NCBI RefSeq assembly: GCF_013409005.1
Contig: NZ_JACBZO010000001.1
Span: forward strand, 372,001-436,000
Length of the DNA stretch: 64,000 bases
Reading direction: 5' to 3'
From: Demequina lutea
Lineage (GTDB): Bacteria; Actinomycetota; Actinomycetes; Actinomycetales; Demequinaceae
How positions within the stretch are numbered: the stretch's first letter is position 1; each line of letters opens with the position of its first letter. This document shows positions 60,581-64,000 of this stretch, one piece after another. Both the position numbers and the translations under genes were made by a program. The notes under the pieces are model-generated. The model did no database searches. It was not told where the DNA came from and worked only from the letters and a program-made list of their open reading frames with translations.

Positions 60581-61474
60581 ATGGACATCGTTCGAGTTCT
60601 CGACGAGTTAGGCGGAGCTGCCCGCCGCACCGAGTTGCTGTTGGCCGGCGTACCTGAGCGTTCGCTGCGCCGGTCGGTGCTGGACGGCCGAGTCAAGAAG
60701 CTGGGTCACGGCACCTATTCGCTCCCGTGGGCGGCGCCCGAGGTAGCTATTGCCAAGCTCTTTCGCGCGAGTCTTGGTTGCGTGACGGCATGTGAGCACT
60801 GGGGGTTGCCGGTGTGGGAGGACCACGGACTGCCGCACCTGGTCGTCCCTTGGGGGAGGTCCTCATCCAGGCGTGATCCGCGGGAACGCACTCGCGCGGT
60901 ATTGCACCGCACCTCGGCACCATTCCCGAGCGCTCTCTGGGTGCCCGTCGCGCAGGCGATCGACCAGGCGGGATGGTGCACGACGCCCGTGGGGCAGTTG
61001 GTGTTGGTTGACGCAGCGCTCCACTCAGGGGTGCTGATGCCCGGTGACCTCGCGCAGTTCGAGGTGCGGGGTGCCCGGCGTCGAGCTTGGCTCAGGCGCA
61101 TGGCCTCGGGTGCCGCAGAGTCGCCGCTCGAGACTGTCGCACGCGCCGCGTTCGTAACAGCGGGACTTTCTGTCAAGGAGCAGGTCATCGTTCCTGGTGT
61201 GGGGAGGGTGGACTTGGTGGTCGAGGATACGGTGGCAGTGGAACTCGATGGGTGGGAGTTCCATCGGAGTCGTGACGCCTTTGAGCGCGACCGGACTCGA
61301 GACCGTCTCATGCTCACACGCAACCTGCCCGTCATGAGGTTCACGGCTCGGGACCTTCGCTCGGATCCGCAGGCCATCCTGGCGCAGGTGGCCGAGGTGG
61401 CCGAGGTGGTGAGTGGGCCTGTGCGCCGAGACACCGCGCGCAGGCTCGCCTGGGTGTTTGGGCTCGGTCGGTGA
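60581..61474 (+). CDS. DUF559/Vsr-like endonuclease-domain protein with winged-helix N-terminus
   Basis: 297 residues from ATG 60581. The N-terminal 70 residues (VRVLDELGGAARRTELLLAGVPERSLRRSVLDGRVKKLGHGTYSLP) resemble the AbiEi-antitoxin-type winged helix. The C-terminal 100 residues are a PD-(D/E)XK-like fold of the DUF559/Vsr group: VIVPGVGRVDLVVEDTVAVELDGWEFH supplies the Asp and the ELDG, followed by DRTRDRLMLTRNLPVMRFTARDL. Such proteins are common, uncharacterised and often single in actinobacteria. It lies alone, framed by two identical-length palindromes, inside the extra block between topA and tmk. A nicking or cleaving activity on the palindromes is a hypothesis only. Confidence 0.78.
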   Translation: MDIVRVLDELGGAARRTELLLAGVPERSLRRSVLDGRVKKLGHGTYSLPWAAPEVAIAKLFRASLGCVTACEHWGLPVWEDHGLPHLVVPWGRSSSRRDPRERTRAVLHRTSAPFPSALWVPVAQAIDQAGWCTTPVGQLVLVDAALHSGVLMPGDLAQFEVRGARRRAWLRRMASGAAESPLETVARAAFVTAGLSVKEQVIVPGVGRVDLVVEDTVAVELDGWEFHRSRDAFERDRTRDRLMLTRNLPVMRFTARDLRSDPQAILAQVAEVAEVVSGPVRRDTARRLAWVFGLGR

Positions 61475-61508
61475 GTACCGCACGATTCGCGCTGACTGAT
61501 CGACCGTC

Positions 61509-61588
61509 GCGCTAGCACCACATATCGACGTTTGCCTTGCGCTCGCCGCACAGGCCTCTGCGTGAGTGTCGATTCATGGTGCTCACGC
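61509..61588. repeat. 80-bp palindromic element, copy 2
   Basis: Right arm TGGTGCTCACGC (61577-61588) is identical to copy 1. The left arm GCGCTAGCACCA (61509-61520) differs at two bases. Inner arms ATCGAC (61524-61529) and GTCGAT (61568-61573) are again intact, and the total length is again 80. The central part differs between copies, so arms and spacing are what is conserved. Confidence 0.93.
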
Positions 61589-61731
61589 GACGCTGAAGGG
61601 GACTCGTGGCTGGGGTGGGGGCGGGGGGAGCCCGGGGACTGGCGGCTGGGGCGATGAGAAGGCGGTGCGCACGCGCCCGGTGCCTCCTCCCGCCCGAAAC
61701 GTTACGAACCGTACGTGACTATGCTGGCCAC

Positions 61732-62730
61732 ATGAACGCACCCGATCCCATGTCCGCACCCGCCATCCGCTGGGGAATCCTTGGCGCAGGCGGGATCGCC
61801 GCTAAGTTTGCCGAGGCCGTGAAGGACTACACCGCGTCCTCCGTGGTGGCCGTCGCCTCCGCGTCATCCCTCGAGAAGGCGCAGGATTTCGCGAAGGCGC
61901 ACGATGCGGGCGACGCCTATCAGTCCTACGCGGAGTTGGTGGCGCGCGACGACATCGACGCGATCTATGTGGCCACCACGCACAATAATCACCACGAGCC
62001 CGCCATTCTGGCGATCCAGGCGGGAAAGAATGTCCTGGTAGAGAAGTCTTTTGCGCAAAACTCAGCGCAGGCCGAACTCATCCTCGCGGCCGCCGAAAAG
62101 GCTGGCGTGTTCGTCATGGAGGCGATGTGGACTAGGCACTTGCCACACGTCTACAAGCTCCGCGCGGCCGTCGAGGCCGGCGAGATCGGCGACGTCACCG
62201 CGGTCATTGCTGACCACGGCCAGAAGCTCACGCACGTGCCCCGCATGTACAGGGCCGACCTTGCGGGGGGTTCGCTGCTCGATCTCGGCGTGTACCCGAT
62301 CGCCTTCGCGCACGACTTCCTGGGCATGCCCACGTCCGTGACGGCTGTGGGTGACCTCACCGACGAGGGCGTGGACAACCAGGTTGCGATGATCTTCGAC
62401 TACCCCACCGCGCAGGCCTCTCTCCACACCTCGATGGTGGGCAAGTCGGCCAACACCGCTCAGATCATCGGCACTACCGGACGGTTCGAGGTGGACAGCT
62501 GGTTCTATACGCCCACGACGATCCGCCTTGTCCGCGACGACGTCACGGAGTGGGAGTTCGACGGTCACGTCGACAACGGCTTCCAGTTCCAGGCGGCCGA
62601 GGTGGCGCGTTGCATCGCCGCGGGGCTCACCGAGAGCCCCATCAAGACGTGGCAAGACACGCGCGAGGTCATGGCGCTTCTGGACAAGGTTCGCGCCCAG
62701 ATCGGCGTGGTCTACCCCAACGAGAAGTGA
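61732..62730 (+). CDS. Gfo/Idh/MocA-family NAD(P)-dependent oxidoreductase
   Basis: 332 residues from ATG 61732. The Rossmann fold starts RWGILGAGGIAAKFAEAV, followed by YVATTHNNHHEPAILAIQAGKNVLVEKSFAQN, where the usual EKP is EKS, and the substrate domain with GGSLLDLGVYPI, containing the catalytic-region Asp and Tyr. These enzymes oxidise sugars, inositols or trans-dihydrodiols. TATGCT at 61720-61725 would put a transcript start at or near the ATG, so a leaderless message is possible. GTG or ATG starts further upstream (61606) read through the intergenic repeat flank and are unlikely. Confidence 0.88.
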   Translation: MNAPDPMSAPAIRWGILGAGGIAAKFAEAVKDYTASSVVAVASASSLEKAQDFAKAHDAGDAYQSYAELVARDDIDAIYVATTHNNHHEPAILAIQAGKNVLVEKSFAQNSAQAELILAAAEKAGVFVMEAMWTRHLPHVYKLRAAVEAGEIGDVTAVIADHGQKLTHVPRMYRADLAGGSLLDLGVYPIAFAHDFLGMPTSVTAVGDLTDEGVDNQVAMIFDYPTAQASLHTSMVGKSANTAQIIGTTGRFEVDSWFYTPTTIRLVRDDVTEWEFDGHVDNGFQFQAAEVARCIAAGLTESPIKTWQDTREVMALLDKVRAQIGVVYPNEK

Positions 62731-62848
62731 CGCGCCGCGCCGATGCTCGGGCCTTGCTCTAGGCCTCCACGTTTGCCCGTCGCCTCCCTCTCCGGTGCGG
62801 GGCGGGCGGGCAGCCCCGGGTGTCGCCGCGTGACGGTACCGTAGGCCC

Positions 62849-63478
62849 ATGGCTGGCCGCGGATTCTGGATCGTGTTCGAAGGCGGCGACGGCGTGGGCA
62901 AATCCACGCAGATCGACGCCCTGCTCGCGTGGTTGCGCGCCGGGGGTGCGGGGTCTGCCGAGGTTGTGACGACTCGTGAGCCAGGTGGGACGCCCCTTGG
63001 CGTCGAGCTACGCCAAGCCGTGATGCACGGCGACCACGTGGCGCCGCGCGCGGAGGCGCTGCTGTACGCGGCGGACCGCGCGCACCACATTGCGACGCTC
63101 GTGCGCCCGGCGCTCGATCGCGGCGCGATCGTGGTCCAGGACCGCTACCTCGACTCATCAATCGTGTATCAAGGCGGAGCTCGCGGCCTTGGCGACATGG
63201 TCGAACAGATCTCGCTGTGGGCCACGGAGGGCGCCGTTCCCGACCTCACCGTGGTGCTCGACATGGAGCCCCGCGCGGATCGTTTGGAACGCGAGCTGGA
63301 CAGGGTCGAGCGCGAGACCTCCGAGCATGCGGCACGCATGCGGGAGGGCTTCCTCGTGCTCGCCGCACGGGCACCGGAGCGCTATGCCGTGGTCGATGCG
63401 GCCCGCCCCGTCGCCGATGTCGCCGCCGACGTGCGCGTGGCCGTCGCGGCGGCCATGGCCAAGGCGGTCGCCTCGTGA
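62849..63478 (+). CDS. tmk: Thymidylate kinase
   Basis: 209 residues. Phosphorylates dTMP to dTDP. P-loop FEGGDGVGKST at residues 10-20, the DR(Y/F) block VVQDRYLDSSIVYQGGARGLG and TREPGGTPLG are diagnostic. Walker-loop and LID lengths are normal. It precedes holB by 40 bases, a standard actinobacterial pairing usually following topA directly. A GC-rich hairpin-like stretch in the 118 bases upstream may terminate the oxidoreductase gene. Confidence 0.94.
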   Translation: MAGRGFWIVFEGGDGVGKSTQIDALLAWLRAGGAGSAEVVTTREPGGTPLGVELRQAVMHGDHVAPRAEALLYAADRAHHIATLVRPALDRGAIVVQDRYLDSSIVYQGGARGLGDMVEQISLWATEGAVPDLTVVLDMEPRADRLERELDRVERETSEHAARMREGFLVLAARAPERYAVVDAARPVADVAADVRVAVAAAMAKAVAS

Positions 63479-63518
63479 AGACGCAGGTCGCCTCGGCCAT
63501 GACCAAGGAGGGCATCGC

Positions 63519-64000
63519 GTGACGCTGCCCGGAGTGTGGGCCGAAGTCGTTGGCCAGGACGCGCAGATCGAGCCGCTGCGCGCGGCGGTGGATGATCCCG
63601 TCGCCATGACCCACGCGTGGCTCATTACCGGACCGCCCGGCTCGGGTCGCTCCCACGCCGCGAGGGCGTTTGCCGCGGCGCTGCAGTGCGAAAAGGGCGG
63701 TTGCGGGGAGTGCCACGCGTGCATCACCGCGCTGAGCGGAGCCCATGCGGACGTCACGAGGGTCGCGACCGAGAAGGTCACCATCTCGATCGACGAGGTG
63801 CGTGACCTGGTGGGCCTCGCGCAACGATCCCCAAGCGGTGGGCGCTGGCGGGTCATCATCATCGAGGACGCCGACCGCATGACGGAGCGCACGTCCAACG
63901 TGCTCCTCAAGGCCATCGAGGAGCCGCCGCCGCGGACCGTGTGGCTCCTGTGTGCGCCCCACTCCCACGACGTGGGAGTGACGATCCGTTCCAGGTGCAG
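63519..64000 (+). CDS. holB: DNA polymerase III delta-prime subunit, N-terminal part
   Basis: The first 160 codons, running off the window. GTG 63519 follows AAGGAGGG. VWAEVVGQDAQIEPLRAAV, the altered P-loop GPPGSGRS (Arg for Lys), a CX4CX2CX2C zinc module (CEKGGCGECHAC), VIIIEDADRMTERTSNVLLKAIEEPPP and TIRSRCR are clamp-loader hallmarks. The Arg in the P-loop fits the non-ATP-hydrolysing delta-prime role. It loads the sliding clamp with the tau/delta subunits. Confidence 0.92.
   Translation, partial: MTLPGVWAEVVGQDAQIEPLRAAVDDPVAMTHAWLITGPPGSGRSHAARAFAAALQCEKGGCGECHACITALSGAHADVTRVATEKVTISIDEVRDLVGLAQRSPSGGRWRVIIIEDADRMTERTSNVLLKAIEEPPPRTVWLLCAPHSHDVGVTIRSRC

Noticed and set aside
60146-60696. 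Open frames reading AAGSGQR repeats across the heptamer array
   Set aside because: A 7-base period keeps all frames open and gives the same 7-residue repeat; no protein-like start or conserved part.

Overview
The window is chromosomal DNA of a high-GC actinobacterium, probably from the Micrococcales (Cellulomonas/Demequina-like). The evidence is the neighbouring mutT1-type Nudix gene and ppk1, a topA ... tmk-holB order, an actinobacterial Flp/Tad pilus cluster, a LAFTG (LPXTG-like) wall anchor, many GTG starts and 4-bp ATGA/GTGA overlaps. I see no rRNA, tRNA, transposase, integrase or CRISPR array.

Layout. 1-4.8 kb: end of an unrecognised gene, then mutT1 and ppk1 (translationally coupled) and a TetR repressor. 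4.9-13.9 kb: RND/MMPL exporter divergent from the TetR gene, PAP2 phosphatase, a decayed amino-acid permease pseudogene, a disulfide oxidoreductase, and an ABC-2 exporter beside a histidine kinase/response regulator pair with a strong palindrome between them. 14.2-19.8 kb: complete peptide-type ABC importer operon (binding lipoprotein, two permeases, fused double ATPase). 19.8-23.4 kb: palindromic repeats and a relic tandem duplication of a Nudix-like gene plus the 3' end of acs, with a Lys/Ala-rich protein gene embedded in it, then acs. 23.5-25.8 kb: repeat-rich wall-anchored surface protein. 26-28 kb: sigma/membrane-protein module A. 28.3-33.7 kb: esterase divergent from an aminoacyl-phosphatidylglycerol synthase-like gene, EamA-like transporter, acyltransferase, small protein. 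33.7-38.4 kb: module B, one divergent sigma-like gene with three tandem membrane proteins. 38.4-42.7 kb: HAD-IB hydrolase and the Tad pilus genes. 43-45.5 kb: module C. 45.7-53.8 kb: proton-pumping pyrophosphatase, methyltransferase, anaerobic ribonucleotide reductase nrdDG behind two NrdR-like boxes, inositol-phosphatase family protein. 54-64 kb: topA, modules D and E, a heptamer satellite, a DUF559-type nuclease gene framed by two 80-bp palindromes, a Gfo/Idh/MocA oxidoreductase, tmk and the start of holB.

The most striking feature is the density of paired genes encoding a small SigE-family ECF sigma factor and a membrane protein with a short cytoplasmic segment, one transmembrane helix and a large extracellular domain. 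There are five sigma genes and seven membrane proteins in about 34 kb. The overlapping or touching gene ends suggest the membrane proteins act as anti-sigma/sensor partners, although no zinc anti-sigma motif is visible. The second most striking feature is the palindrome-gene-palindrome unit at 60.4-61.6 kb, which looks like a small repeat-associated element built around a predicted endonuclease. All functional calls were made by reading motifs by eye; no database was searched.
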